A stretch of 64,000 nt of DNA from Phoronis australis. Its lineage: Eukaryota > Phoronida > Phoronidae. The translations under genes were made by a program, and so were the position numbers. The DNA lies in the NCBI GenBank assembly GCA_002633005.1, contig NMRA01000080.1, positions 835,291 to 899,290 on the forward strand, in the 5' to 3' direction. Positions 1 to 11,516 of this stretch are shown here, in pieces; the first letter of the stretch is position 1; each line of letters opens with the position of its first letter. The notes under the pieces are model-generated. The model worked only from the letters and a program-made list of their open reading frames with translations. It made no database searches and was not told the DNA's origin.

Positions 1-235
1 GTTAAAACTGCAGGGATTGGACTGCGCCTTTGTGCCATCAGCGCATAAAAAAATAAAAAGACGCATGTTGCAGCAGTGCGCCCCCCCTGGTGCATCTTTT
101 AAAACGCATTACTCTTCCAAAAACACAAGATTCTAGTCAACTTACCGCCAGTCGTGTTAAACATGATGGAGTTTCTGTTTCATATGTTACCACTTTAATT
201 ATACTAAATCTGCTGGCCACAAGTTTTTGAAAAAA
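1..235. other. Left-edge non-coding sequence
   Basis: No convincing coding frame, RNA gene or repeat was recognised in this AT-rich stretch ahead of the tandem repeat. Confidence 0.4.
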
Positions 236-628
236 GGCACACTTTTTATCATCAGGTGTAACCAGAGGGCACAGCTTCAAACCTGGTCAGAAATATTCTT
301 GAGAGTGTAATTTTGGCTAGTGTAAAGACCACTGCGTGGTTTTGTAAATTCTAGACTTTGCTATAGGCACACTTTTTATCATCAGGTGTACCCAAAGGGC
401 ACAGCTTCAAACCTGGTCAGAAATATCCTTGAGAGTGTATAGGCTTTTGGCTAGTGTAAAGACCACTGCGTGGTTTTGTAAATTCTAGACTTTGCTAAAG
501 GCACACTTTTTATCATCAGGTGTACTCAAAGGGCACAGCTTCAAACCTGGTCAGAAATATTCTTGAGAGTGTAATTTTGGCTAGTGCAAAGACCAGTGCG
601 TGGTTTTGTAAATTCTAGACTTTGCTAT
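236..628. repeat. Tandem repeat, three ~130-base units
   Basis: Three consecutive units begin with GGCACACTTTTTATCATCAG at 236, 366 and 500, and each ends near CTAGACTTTGCTA. Unit lengths are about 130 and 134 bases, with few differences between units, so this is a young local tandem amplification. It carries no coding frame. It lies outside the inverted duplication. Confidence 0.9.
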
Positions 629-1250
629 CGATTTGGTAACCATGGTGCATTAAGTTATTATTAAGGTGCAAGATTTACCCCTTATCAAAATGTCGTGTCA
701 TTTAAAATTTGGGACAGGTGTCCTTGGATATTTCTTATGCAACGAAAGTCACCGTTTCACTCTATGTATCATCTCATCCCAGTTGTGTCCCGGTTGGAGG
801 TGGGAGATAAGTAGTCACACTGTCAGGCCATGCAACTCTACCCGATATGTTGTGTGCAGTACAACTTCAAATATGTTGAACAGTTTTACGAATTATTGCA
901 TACTTCCATAGATGAAGAGAGGTTACTGGTATGGAGAACTTGATCCCTTATGTTTTTTGCAGATTTTGTCAACAATTGTGCCTCCTGGTGGCAATTTAAG
1001 ATATCATTTTGTTCCATTCACTTGTGTGTAATCGGGGAGGTTTTGGTAATGCTTTGTGGAATTGTTAATTAAAATGCACGTGGCAAGTGTACCCCAGCTA
1101 TAACCCACATGCAAGATGGTCTTTGACTATATGTGATGAAGAAACACTGGGACTGTTGTTAAGAAACGGGCTTCAGTGCTCAAAGCAAGCAGGTCTGTCT
1201 GATTGGCACTGTCCATTATTTAGTTCATTCTTAGACTCTAGCATTTTTGT
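629..1250. other. Non-coding flank of the left palindrome arm
   Basis: No gene recognised. Short open frames here have no protein-like features. Sequence matching the right arm begins only at about 1250, so this is taken as flank unique to the left side. Confidence 0.4.
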
Positions 1251-3377
1251 CTGGTTTCAATTCACAGATAGCATATTATTGTGAGCTTGCAATATATTGG
1301 GAGGGTGGGATTCCATCTCCCGTAGCTATATTGGATTTCAATTATGAATGTGACATGGGGTCCTTTCACTGTCGGCATATTCACCATTTGTGCTTGCCAG
1401 TGTTCTATTTGAGCGTGTTATTGGGACAATTGATTTTATGGGTCCAAAGTTCAGTCCTGAGGCACGCGCAAGTGTAGCCTCGCAGCCTCCAGCGCACAGT
1501 CAGCTTCTGGCAAACTGAAAATACAGTTCGTGACTGTATTGACTTAGTATGTGGACAGAGAAGACTAGCCTGATAGGGTGTCGCATTAATGCTGCGCATC
1601 ATTTACTACCAAGTAATGCCAGTGCAGTGTAAACAGACAGCGGGAGTATACATGTGATGCTGTAACCCATGACAACACGGAATAATTGTTGTAATAAGGG
1701 ACCAATCTGTGCCTTGCTACGGTACTTGACGCCAGTTCTTTGACCAATCACGAGCAAGCAATGATCGAAGCAATTCTAGTCTCTGGGTAGGTACTAGTTT
1801 AACAGTTATCAAGTCTCTTCCCGATGACCTTCAGTAATGAGAAAAAGGAGCTTTTATCCCGGACTACTTTACTGCAGTTGGATGTATAATGCTCAAGTTT
1901 AAATTGTTGTGAAATCACAGTAATTTTGAGCTCATTTCGACTTCTGTCCCACATTTGAGTTCAAAGGATTCCAAACCCGGTTTTGGCCTATTAACAAATA
2001 CTCTGAAACAGTATAATGCTCTGTAATCATTGACGACCAGTTAGGATGAAAATTTGAAAAGTCCTTTCAAAGTCTGTTCAACGGGCAAGGTTTTAGCGTA
2101 TTACAGGGCAACTGTCAGAAAATACCATCCACCAAGGACCATGAATTCAAATCTGTGACCGAGGGAGTATGGATTTTTAGTTGATTCCTACCTTTAACTT
2201 GGAAGATTAACGCCATTGATGCATTAGCATGTGACAGCATTGATTTTAATCATCAAAATGGAGTTTAATATCCTTTTAAAAGTCACACGCCACATATTTC
2301 AGTCCTGTTGAAGACGTTGCGAGTGTGAGTAAATATTAAGTCAAACTTACGATCACTTCTGTGGAACGGAAGATTTGCCTAAAAATTGACTGAAGTTAAC
2401 GACTTGTCTTAGCCAAGTCAGTTTTCTTGTTATGGGCCCCATGACTTCCTGGTTGTGATAGCTTTCTTTTGGCATCTGTCCAAAATTGTGCAGCTTATTG
2501 TGATTTGCGTCAGTTAACTCACTGCCTTCACTGACCATGTACAGTGAACTTAAAAACCTATAACATGCCACAATGCCAAGGTCCTGTACTTGTGCATCAG
2601 TTGTAGATTATCAGATTTAGATTTGTGACCCACTTCGCCTAATTACCTTTGTATGTCATGGACAGCCAATGTTGATTGTGATTGTTAAATATTTGATGAC
2701 TCAGAATTACTGTTTTCTAGTGATATTAAATGCATCAGCTTGTTATGTTTTGCATTAAACAAAAATAAAATGTGCAATTTTTATTTTACGATTTTCTTAT
2801 GTTCCCAAACTGTATCGTAGAGTTACACAAATCGCAACAATTGCATTTTGTAGTTTTAAAAAAGGTAGACAATATTTGTTCCTGTGGACGACTGGTAAAG
2901 TTTCGAAGAAAACCATTCTAATTTTCAAATAATGGCTAGACAAAAAAGAATAGTTGATACTCAGACTCGTTTTGAAACCTATGCTCATTACATAAAAAAA
3001 CTTCTCAAGGCAACAAAGTACACCAATTCCAATGTTCCCATTGGAAAGAACTCCTTTAAAATCATTTGTTCTTTTTGAGTACACTTCACTGAGATGTCAA
3101 CTGACGAAACAACCAACCCTTTTTAATGCAACTTCAACACTGCAATCCTGTGAAAGGAAATAACTAGAAATGTAAACCAAATGATTCCAGCTTACATTAA
3201 CAACATTTCTCTTTGCTAACATATAGTCTATCTGAATGATTTCGAAGAAGCCACAAAGTTAGAGATCAGAATATTTTTTAACAATGTAGGTCTACGTTAC
3301 AAGTTTCGACTCTATTGAACAGTGCCGATGTTAACATGCATGCTCAGTGCCAGAATGACACCAGCTAGTGCTGCCCC
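1251..3377 (-). other. 3' flank and UTR of rBAT-like copy 1
   Basis: This region lies downstream of the stop codon of copy 1 on the minus strand. It matches 27621-29885 downstream of copy 2, so it was included in the duplication. A minus-strand AATAAA occurs at 2780-2785, about 590 bases past the stop, and could be the polyadenylation signal. The proximal AATAAA used as a candidate in copy 2 is altered here. No other gene was seen. Confidence 0.5.
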
Positions 3378-3749
3378 CTAGGCCTTATCCTCAATCAGTT
3401 TGAAGACAACGCCCTCTGCAGGCCCCAGCACTAACTTGTCCAAGTTAAGTTTCGCCTTTAGCTTGAAGTCGTCGTGTTTAAAGTTGGCCGACGTAGCTAC
3501 CACCTCGCCAACCTTGGTCACATTGTCTGGGTCGGCTGTCCGACACTCGACGAGAGCGGCTGACTTGCCGAAGTTGAGGACGACCAGATAGCCCGGGAAG
3601 CCTTCGGCCTTGCGAACGAAAGAAACGATGCCGCTGTGGACGACATTCCAGATGAGCTCACCCCAAAGCAAGGATTCGTTGGTACGCAAGAAGCTCAACT
3701 CTTCAAACACTTCCAGATTACTTTTGCCAGCACCAGCACTGAACTGAGC
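3378..3749 (-). CDS. rBAT-like copy 1, last coding exon
   Basis: This exon encodes 123 residues and the stop: the end of the barrel and the C-terminal beta domain, containing LVVLNFGKSAALVE. The acceptor is TTGCAG. Length equals the copy 2 exon (372 bases). It differs from copy 2 at VVHSGI versus VVQNGI. Confidence 0.93.
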   Translation of the reverse strand, partial: AQFSAGAGKSNLEVFEELSFLRTNESLLWGELIWNVVHSGIVSFVRKAEGFPGYLVVLNFGKSAALVECRTADPDNVTKVGEVVATSANFKHDDFKLKAKLNLDKLVLGPAEGVVFKLIEDKA

Positions 3750-6700
3750 CTGCAAGGGAAAGAATACATAGACATCAAGTTGAAAGTTTTATTCTTGTTT
3801 CGTTTAGTTAGTAGATTTGACAACACCAAAAGCTGTCATCATAGTTAAATGAGAAAGCTATCAAAAGCAGTCCGCTGAGCTTAGCATGTTGAGTCATCCC
3901 ACAAATAAAACCACACTCTTGATTATGAATACCTATTCCAAAGATTACACCTGAATAAAACCCAACTTCTACTTCTCAGAATACTAAATGGGTTATTTCC
4001 AAAATGAATACATTAAATATACTAAATAAGTTTATTCCTAAGTACTCGTGTACTAAATTTATTTACATAATCGTATTTAACTTTCAGTAGTAAAATTTGT
4101 TAAGACCAACATTGGAATAAATCACAAAACGTTAAAAACATTGATCATGTTTCAATTTGACCAAAACTATCCATTCTGGTTAATAGAAAAATTGTGCTTC
4201 AGTGCTCATTCAATCTCAGTGCTTTACAACTTCACAACAGTCATGTACGATCCACGCAAAATTACAAGTTTGACTAATTTCGGAACACCATGTCTCAGAA
4301 ATGGTGGACCGCAGATTCACAAGAAACTTCCAGATACCATGCCTTGTGCACTGTACTCCAAAACTATTTAGAAAACACAACAATTAATTCTCCTTATTTG
4401 GAAAATATTTGATTGGGAATTGAACATGTGCCATAGGTTTACTGTCAAACACCTTTTACAAAGTTTTTAATTCAAAAGAAGCAAAGAGTCTCTTTACCAT
4501 AGCAAACTATCTGAACACAAACTATGAACAGAGAATACATCACAGATCTCGAGAGCAAAACCCTGTCAAGTTGAGGAACCAAGTAATTGACCAATTGAAA
4601 GCTCCGCCCTCTTGCAAAATGTCAACAAAAAACAATAAGTATTACCCAGCAACGTGTCGTTTGTCGGGTAAGATGGTGGCTTGGAAACGAAGGTGAGTCA
4701 AGAATGCTGGGTTTTGATTGGTCAGTTCAGTCACTCAAATCCTGGCGATAGGTCAATTGCCCCACGGTTGCACACAAAGGCTTTTATTTAAACACCCGGC
4801 CATACAACGGGCCAATTAACACACATCAAGAGTTTCAGCGCTATACCTTCACACTGTTGAGCTTGTAGTCGGCGGGTACAGGCAGCCAGGGGGTAGCGTT
4901 GGTGAATCCCGCGAACGGGGAGCCATCCCACTGCATAGGCGTACGGTAGTTATCCCGCGAGAACATGTTGTACTCGGTCTGTAGGACAAATTATATGAAG
5001 TTTGCAATTATGCAACACCAATGACGCAAGCTAGTGCTCCTAGTAGAAGGTACAGAAAGATTAAGAATTTAGCTTCCATGAATTTCCAAGACGGAATAGT
5101 CATTTTCCACAAGTTATTCTTGCTACAAAAAGAGGGGCGGAAATGAATTTTGCTACTTTAAGGTATGAAATCGCCAGATCAACCAGTAGATACCTATCAA
5201 CATGGTCTACACCATTTTGAAGATATCAGATGGCACCACCAGGATGTCAAAATCGAGTTTCTGAAAAGGTGCACATTGCCGGAAAAGCAGCTTGAAGGAA
5301 TAGGTTTACGAAAAAGCGCCAAGGGTGTTCTATCAGGAACCCCAGGTATGTACAAGAATGTAGGCGCCCTGCTGTTTCCAGCACCTGAAATTTCTTAACA
5401 AAAAATCCAGCAAATTGTACTTCAACCTGTCCAACATTAATGTTGTATAGCAGACATAGCACTACACCAGGTACAATTAAGATCACTTGTACCATGGCAG
5501 TCTGCCTTTGACAAAACATTACTGTCCATAAGGGACATTTAGAGCCAAATACAAACCAATGGGTACTTCATGTCACCCAATGTCTAGAAGCCATTTAAAA
5601 TTATCACATAAAGAAAACACCAAACACCCATGCCGTCTCACCTCGTTCCAGTTGTCTCCAACGTCCATTTTGTTGGCAAATGACACGTCGCCATCAACCA
5701 TGCCGATCTCGTTACCATAGTAGACGACGGCAGTGCCTGGTAGGAGGAGCTGAAGCATGTTAGCTATGTTGACTTTCTCGCGGCCGAGGCGGGAGGCAGG
5801 GCGACGCGAATTCGAGTCACTTAGCTAGAGAGAGGATTAGAATTCCATGACATCACCCATGAACAGAAAGCTTAAACCATTTTCAATGGATTTGAGTCAT
5901 AGTAACAACATTCAATTCACATTTTCACTCAGGCTGAGAAAATACGAGCAATGCAGAGCGTTATCATAAGCCCACCGCTGTTCTTCGACAGAATGGCGCC
6001 ATCCGTGAGCATTTTCGCTCTTTCGCAAGTATGAGAGAAACGAAATGAAGATCATCAATAGTGCTGCGTGTTCAACGAATTTTGCATCTCACAAAATGTG
6101 CTACCCAAGCATAGTAAGTGCAGGCAGAGATATACAGACAGCAGTCCATCATATCTCATTTACAACTACACTCATACTTTGAGAAATAAATATCTCAATG
6201 AAAACAAAACAGCAGTGTATTTGTAACAAAGACCCGAAATCTCGTTCACCAAGCGCAACCTACCATCCAGGTTGACCACTTATCATGCGGCGCGACACGG
6301 TCAATCTCCTCATTCACCAAAGCCTGAATCTTGTGACAGCTAGTGCCTGCAGTCAGACCAAACAGGTTTTTGTTGAGAGCCAGGTTTGCTCCCTTGGTGT
6401 CGTTGCCAGTCAAGTACTTGATAGTCACCAAAGAACCACCAGCGTCTACCAACAGGGACCTATAAAACAATCAGGCACACAACTTCATAATACTGACGCA
6501 AACTGTAAACTAATCATGACCTGACATTTGTGAGACAGCATGCCACTCAAAGTCACTATAAACAAAAGGCAAATCCAACTGGAAAGAGGAAAAGGGCAAC
6601 TTGTGGCTGGTAGGATCGGTTTTGCAAGTGTCCTACATTTCACACCAGTGTTATTAATTACAGCTTTTAGCTTATTCATTTATTTATTATTGTGACATTT

Positions 6701-9700
6701 AAAATGAGGGTAGCTTTTAGCTTATGGAACACATGCAAAGAATAATAAATACCTGGACAAAGAATCATTGGCTTTGTTTTAAGTTTCCATAAATAGAAGC
6801 TAAGAATACACTTAAAATATTAAGATTTTGGTAAATCTAAGGAAAATGAAAAAACAGCGGGAATGTCATAGCAATGGAAATTTGTGGAATTTGCCACTAC
6901 CTTTGTCTCTCAGTTTTAGCAGTCATGTTGTCCAACAGCTCCTGCCAGTGGTAGACCAGAGGAAAGTTCTCAGGCTGGTCGACTGTTAAGGTGTGCTGGA
7001 GAGAGTCGTAGTCTCCCTGCAAATCCATGAAGAGAATCAGTGCCACGACTTTTGCAAGTCTACCAAGTCTAAAACAAGTCCAACTTACCACGCTCCTCAC
7101 ATCAACACAGATTTGCAGACTCAGCTCCCCAGAGACAGAAAAACTTAAGGTGTTGTTGACCTAATTTTCAAAGAAACGGTGGCATCGTGATACTCTGAGC
7201 CAAGTCAGACGACTTAACGGCTATTGATATCAGTTCACAGAGCACTGAGTTTTTCAAAACCTCAACTGTCAACTTTGCAACTGTTCATGCAAAAGTAAAC
7301 CATTATTGGTACCAGAGTGACAAATGTAAAATAGGGATCAGTACAGCAGTCGTGTACAAAGATGGGCATGCTCAAAACAGATATGAGGAAATGCCTATGT
7401 CCTATGCTGCACTTAACACTGTTCTTCAGTGACTGCGGTGAATTGTTTAACAGCTGCACAGTTCTGTATCAAGTTCTTCCCAAACTAGGAAATATTCTAC
7501 TAAACTCCTTAGCATTGTGAGGCCACAAAATCTGTTTTGACCCAATTTCCAGTCCACGACAGGTTGACTTGACACAGATGCAAAACTATTTTTTTCATTC
7601 ACTGGCATTTTGAGACACTGAACATACCTATCTGCATGAATTGTTTGAATGTACCATCGCACAACATTGGAAATTTAACAGTATGACGGCTGCAAAGAAC
7701 ATACAATCCACCGACCAGTGCCCTCTAAGTGTAGACTTACCGCTGTACCATTACCGGCAGGCTCGTTGCGTAGATCCTTGTCTTCAAACAAATACTGGGC
7801 GTTCTGCACCACAAAACCGTCTACTCCCAGATCTAACCAGTGCTGAAGAATTTCCTGGAACAAGTAACGAAAAAATTAACTAGTGTTTCAAGAATGGAAA
7901 ATGACTTAATTGACAGCCGAGCATTTTTATCAACACTGTGCTGGTGCCAAATGTGAAAACCATAAAAATTCTCCAATTTAAGACAGTCTTTAGAATTTGG
8001 GACACGGAAACATAGAGAAAATTGAATTTTTTGATTATGTAATTTGGTACAAGTGCAATTTTGGCATTCGTCATATCTCTAAAATTTCGAATGACCTGTT
8101 TCCAATCTAAAGAGTGGGTAATTTTGCAGCCTTTTGGCGATTCTTGAATTTGGGACAGCCAATATTATTGTTGCTCATGTGAATTAACAAAATTGCAAAA
8201 TTACGAAATCAATACCCGATGCACAACTTTTGCACAAATTTCACCGTGTTTGAATTTTTGCTCAAGAAGAATTATCTACCATACCGTGAGTTCATCCAGA
8301 ACTTTGGGGTTTCTCAGGTTCAACTCCGGCAGGTTCTCCTGAGTCTGGTGCAGGTAATACTGTTCTCGAAGACCATGCATCGTCCACGCTGGCTTGTTGT
8401 ACGTACTCACCTGAAAAAGGATTGCAATACTATTAGGCAACTCATTCCGAGATGACAGGAACACTTCCCATATTGCACACCTACATACACAACGTGATTT
8501 ACTTCGTATTTCACAGTTGTAAAACCCAACCATGAGCTCAGTTGTCTTCAATGCTTAGTCACTACTTTGGTGACAGCTATAACCGTAACAAGGAATATTG
8601 TTGGGAGAGGAATGAACACCCTGAGATAGCAACAAAATCGCACTGCTTATGACGACGATAATAATAACAACAATAATAATCATAATAATAATAGTAATAG
8701 TAATAACCATAGTAATAATAGTAATACTCACAATGTTATACTCAGTACTATTATTGTTCTAATTGGAAGGCTCAATCATTCACTTGATTTTATGAATTCA
8801 TTACCAATTGATGATTCAGTCATCAAGAATGATGAATCATACCACCTGGAGACTGACAACATTCTTTGGCGACATGCTGTGCAACATGACTCATCAGTCA
8901 TCAGGCACAACACAGAGCAGGCAGCCAGACACTTACCCAGTTGTTAGGCGGGGAGCTACCATTGACACCTATGGCTCCGTCGGCCCAGACGTAGAAATCG
9001 GCGTATGGCCCGCTGGAACTCTTGCTACTCTCCGCGAACCACTTGTGGGTTTTACTGGTGTGATTAGGGATAAAGTCCAGCAACAGCTTCATACCTACAA
9101 TATTACATGTAAACAGGGCTTGACGGTTATAACTGGTGAGACCTGTCAACTGTTACACTCTTCACGGTTTTATAAAAAAATAAATGCAGACGGTCTTGTA
9201 CACCTTGTACCAGACATGCGCAGGCAGTTCAGGTGGGCCCATCGCACTGTTCACCTGGAACCATTTTTATGTTGAATTGCTGTTTAGTTAAAACTGAGCT
9301 GAGGAGCTAGAGACCCGATTCAAGGGTCCAGCAATGTACCCCACTGGGACTCGAACTTACGACCCTGAGTAAAGGAAGCAACAATTATCCCGCTAGGCCA
9401 CACTTCTACCTCTCACTGTCAAGATTATTCTCTGGGAAGTTACAGGGTTAGAAATTACTTTTAAATTTAAAATACACAAGATAAAAGGTTCAAAACAAGT
9501 AGTTACAAGGTTTTTTGTGTTGAGGTCATGTTGGACCCTAGAAAATTTTTCAAATTTGAAACATTGCATCTCAGAAATGGCCGATTGGATTACGATGAAA
9601 TTTTCCTTCACTCACACTCACCACTCACAGAATGAGGCTTAGTACAGATGTAAAATGAAAACGGAAATGAGAAACCGCATTCCTACGGTAAAAATTCTCA

Positions 9701-11515
9701 CCGCAATTTTCGCAGGAATCAGTCACAAATTCCCATTAAAAAGATCCAGGCAAGTTCCATAATGTCTGGCCTTAGTGGTTTAAGATGTTTTTTGAGCTGT
9801 CCAATACATTGGACTTCACATTTTTTAACATAGCATTTTCCGAGCAATTACTTCATAAGCCAACATTATCAAGTATTATATTATCGTACTTACATCCGGC
9901 CAGATTATCTCACATGCAGTAATTTTTGACAAAACAACACGACATTATCTTGTAACAACAGGCGTCAAAAGAAACGCCAAGCAATCATCTTGATAACTGT
10001 CAAAGGCGAAGGCAACCTTTTTTCACGTCATTTTTAGCAAAAATAAGGTTCGTTGATTATTCCAGACATATTTTTCAGTTAATTACAGCTTTTTGTAATT
10101 TAAAAAATTACTCATCTGCTACTCCAGAAGTGACGTTTTGGGAGGCAAGAATTTCGCGCCAATTTCTTTTCATATAGACAGACTATGACAGCTGCAGTCA
10201 ATCATCGCTCTACCTCGGTTGTGATAAGTTCGGTCGTCGTTTGCTTTGTTTACGAGTCAGTCAACAAGCCACGTTGTTCCTGCGTGCCGGTGTGTATTCA
10301 TTATCGGACAGAGGAACAACTGTCCCACTTGCCCGAGTGTCCTGTGACACACTCCCACTGGATGGTTACCTGAGCACACAAACTGCTTACATCCCGCCTG
10401 TCACCTTCTAAATAGCTCCACCAATACTTTAGACAAGTCCACAGTAAACTTATCATTGTTTGGCTCACCGATGTGTTCATTGGACGACCAGGCCTTTATC
10501 TAGGATTTCGAAAATAGGGTGTCCAAAATGGGGTTCCCAATATTCCAGGGCGTCCATGATTCCGACGCGTAACCCCCCACCTCCAGTAATCCCCACAAAC
10601 ACACAGATTTTTTTACAAAAAATGCATAGACCAAGCAGCTTTTACATCTAAGTTTACAAAACAGCCTTCTGTAGTGAGCATTTTTACTAAAAAATAAATG
10701 TAGGCCAAGACTTTTACAATGCTATCAACCAAGTGCAAGCATGGCAACATTGTATGTACTTTGTATACATTGTATATTTCTTCCTACTTTGAAAAAATAG
10801 CCCCCACTGTGAGCCTTCAGAGGCTTCCTAGTCCTTGCCAGGGTGTCCAAATTAGTGCTAGGATGTCCATTTGGATGCCCAGGACGTACGCTGTATAAAG
10901 GCCTGTGGACGATGAACTCTCCTCTTCACTCGGTGTCTAACTGGGCCTGTATTCACTCCCACTACTCAACATCACAGCTGGGCTGCTTAGAGGCTCTGAG
11001 TACATCCCAGTACGCAGCAACAATGTGGCATGTTGACTAACTCGAAAACAAAAGCAAACACCATGGAACTTATCACAACCGAGATAGAACAATGACTGCC
11101 TCCGCAACTCTCACAGTTAGACTGTGAAAAGAAATTCGCGCAAAATTCCTGCTTCCCAAAACGTCACTTCTGGAGTAGAGGACGAATTATTAATGAAATT
11201 GCAAAAAGCTGTAATTAAGTGAAAAATATGTCAGGGATAATCAATGAACCTTATTTCCGCTAAAAATGACCTGAAAAAAGGTTGCCTTCCGCTTTAAGTC
11301 TTTGCCCAGTTTTTTTTTTTGAGCGGACTTGCAAAATATCATTTTCCATCACAGGCATTTTTAGGTAAGCCAACTCAAAGATGAGAAGTTCTCGCCACCT
11401 GGTGACTGGGGGTTCACAGTTTGTAAACATGTCCCTCCAGAGTAACAGCGTTTCAGAGAAACTAGTCGACCTCACGCACCAAATGCCCATTTTTCAATTT
11501 TACCACTTACCCTTT
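3378..11515 (-). CDS. rBAT-like SLC3 heavy chain, copy 1 (5' partial)
   Basis: The predicted product is a heavy subunit of heteromeric amino-acid transporters (SLC3 family, rBAT type). Such subunits are type II membrane glycoproteins with an extracellular alpha-amylase-like barrel that bring a light-chain transporter to the surface. Exons (minus strand): remnant 11511-11515, 8937-9094, 8285-8410, 7741-7854, 6901-7016, 6264-6459, 5642-5824, 4847-4978, 3378-3749 (stop TAG). All have GT-AG boundaries and matching phases. Visible motifs are DFIPNHTS, PPNNW, YLHQTQENLPELNLRNP, GVDGF, LLPGTAVVYYGNEIGM and RTPMQWD. The PPNNW loop (domain B) favours rBAT over 4F2hc, which lacks that domain. The usual amylase catalytic residues are replaced, as expected for a non-enzymatic SLC3 protein. 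N-terminal exons with the membrane anchor are not present. The gene is cut at the N at 11516. It could be an allele of copy 2 rather than a separate locus. Confidence 0.88.
4575..4760 (-). repeat. Dispersed ~185-base repeat, copy 1 intron
   Basis: Allelic or paralogous counterpart of 24967-25150, present in both arms and therefore older than the duplication. Confidence 0.7.
4847..4978 (-). CDS. rBAT-like copy 1, exon with RTPMQWD
   Basis: The exon encodes 44 residues, beginning TEYNMFSRDNYRTPMQWD and ending ADYKLNSVK. It is phase 0 at both ends, with acceptor CCTACAG and donor GTATAG. Copy 2 lacks the first six of these residues. RTPMQWD is conserved across alpha-glucosidases and rBAT. Confidence 0.92.
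5642..5824 (-). CDS. rBAT-like copy 1, exon with LLPGTAVVYYGNEIGM
   Basis: The exon encodes 61 residues, with LPGTAVVYYGNEIGMVDG (end of the barrel) followed by a 12-residue stretch around NKMDVGDNWNE that copy 2 lacks. The acceptor is CTCTCTCTAG and the donor GTGAGA. In active amylases an NHD motif lies upstream; here the corresponding segment reads LSDSNSRR. Confidence 0.92.
6264..6459 (-). CDS. rBAT-like copy 1, exon RSLLVDAGGS to WSTWM
   Basis: The 196-base exon completes a split Arg codon, starts SLLVDAGGSLVTIKY and ends DKWSTWM. LLVDAGGS sits where the general-acid Glu of active amylases is expected. A cysteine (SCHK) and a glycosylation sequon (NDT) are visible. Copy 2 reads NGTGCHKIR where this copy reads AGTSCHKIQ. 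Confidence 0.9.
6901..7016 (-). CDS. rBAT-like copy 1, exon GDYDSLQHTL
   Basis: The 116-base exon (GDYDSLQHTLTVDQPENF to TAKTERQ plus two bases) lies between TTTGCAG and GTAGTG. It has an NMT sequon. It differs from copy 2 by YHW in place of YQW. Confidence 0.9.
7741..7854 (-). CDS. rBAT-like copy 1, exon GVDGFVVQNAQYL
   Basis: The 38-residue exon corresponds to the amylase strand that normally carries the nucleophile Asp (GVDGFRxDA). Here it reads GVDGFVVQNAQYL, so that Asp is missing. It ends EPAGNGTA, giving an NGT sequon absent from copy 2 (DGTA). Confidence 0.92.
8285..8410 (-). CDS. rBAT-like copy 1, exon QYYLHQTQENLPELNLRN
   Basis: The 42-residue exon starts VSTYNKPAWTM and contains YLHQTQENLPELNLRNPKV, the conserved region near the end of domain B. 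Phase 0 at both ends. Confidence 0.92.
8650..8760. repeat. AAT-type microsatellite, left arm
   Basis: Interrupted AAT/ATA/AGT trinucleotide runs lie in the copy 1 intron between exons 8285-8410 and 8937-9094. The matching intron of copy 2 carries the same microsatellite at 16016-16700, there split by an inserted transposon. Confidence 0.85.
8937..9094 (-). CDS. rBAT-like copy 1, exon DFIPNHTS/PPNNW
   Basis: The 158-base exon encodes MKLLLDFIPNHTSKTHKWF (conserved amylase region I) and ends in domain B at SSPPNNW. Its antisense carries a 155-codon open frame that I regard as a shadow. Confidence 0.92.
9312..9416 (-). repeat. tRNA-derived relic, left arm
   Basis: The minus strand reads GTGGCCTAGCGGGATAATTG then AAGTTCGAGTCCC, resembling the A and B boxes of a tRNA gene (Glu-like D arm TGGNCTAGNGG). 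The acceptor stem does not pair, so it is better read as a tRNA-derived SINE head or decayed tRNA. A related copy sits at the matching place in the right arm. Confidence 0.5.
10002..11295. mobile_element. 1.3 kb element with ~0.5 kb terminal inverted repeats
   Basis: The ends are AAAGGCGAAGGCAACCTTTT and, on the other strand, AAAGCGGAAGGCAACCTTTT. Inverted similarity continues inward for roughly 500 bases (the segment near 10475-10500 pairs with 10888-10918), leaving a loop of about 200-300 bases. It is absent from the right arm at the matching intron position, so it inserted after the arms separated. Each arm encodes a short frame resembling the start of a THAP zinc finger: MPHCCCVLGC near 11030 on the minus strand, KPRCSCVPVC near 10268 on the plus strand. 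Neither is intact, so the element is non-autonomous. Family uncertain; a P-element-like origin is only a guess. Confidence 0.72.
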
Positions 11516-11516
11516 N
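11516..11516. other. Ambiguous base at the end of the left arm
   Basis: The single N lies inside the remnant of the first shared exon of copy 1. Copy 2 reads GAAGAAAAAGGGTAAGTG through the same place. Left-arm homology ends exactly here, which marks a probable assembly join. Confidence 0.85.

Larger units (their letters stand above)
1250..11515 (-). repeat. Left arm of large inverted duplication
   Basis: The reverse complement of this block matches 13345-29885 in exons, introns and 3' flank. Examples are the stretch around 1290-1400 against 29760-29870, and the last coding exon 3378-3749 against 27249-27620. Exons are nearly identical. Introns differ visibly and have indels. The match stops exactly at the N at 11516, inside the first shared exon. 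The left arm carries its own 1.3 kb inverted-repeat insertion (10002-11295) that the right arm lacks. Confidence 0.9.

Noticed and set aside
8808-9275. 155-codon plus-strand open frame, and its counterpart at 15508-15954 (minus)
   Set aside because: Both lie antisense to the conserved DFIPNHTS/PPNNW exon; they are open because of codon composition of the real exon, and their extensions into introns are not conserved.
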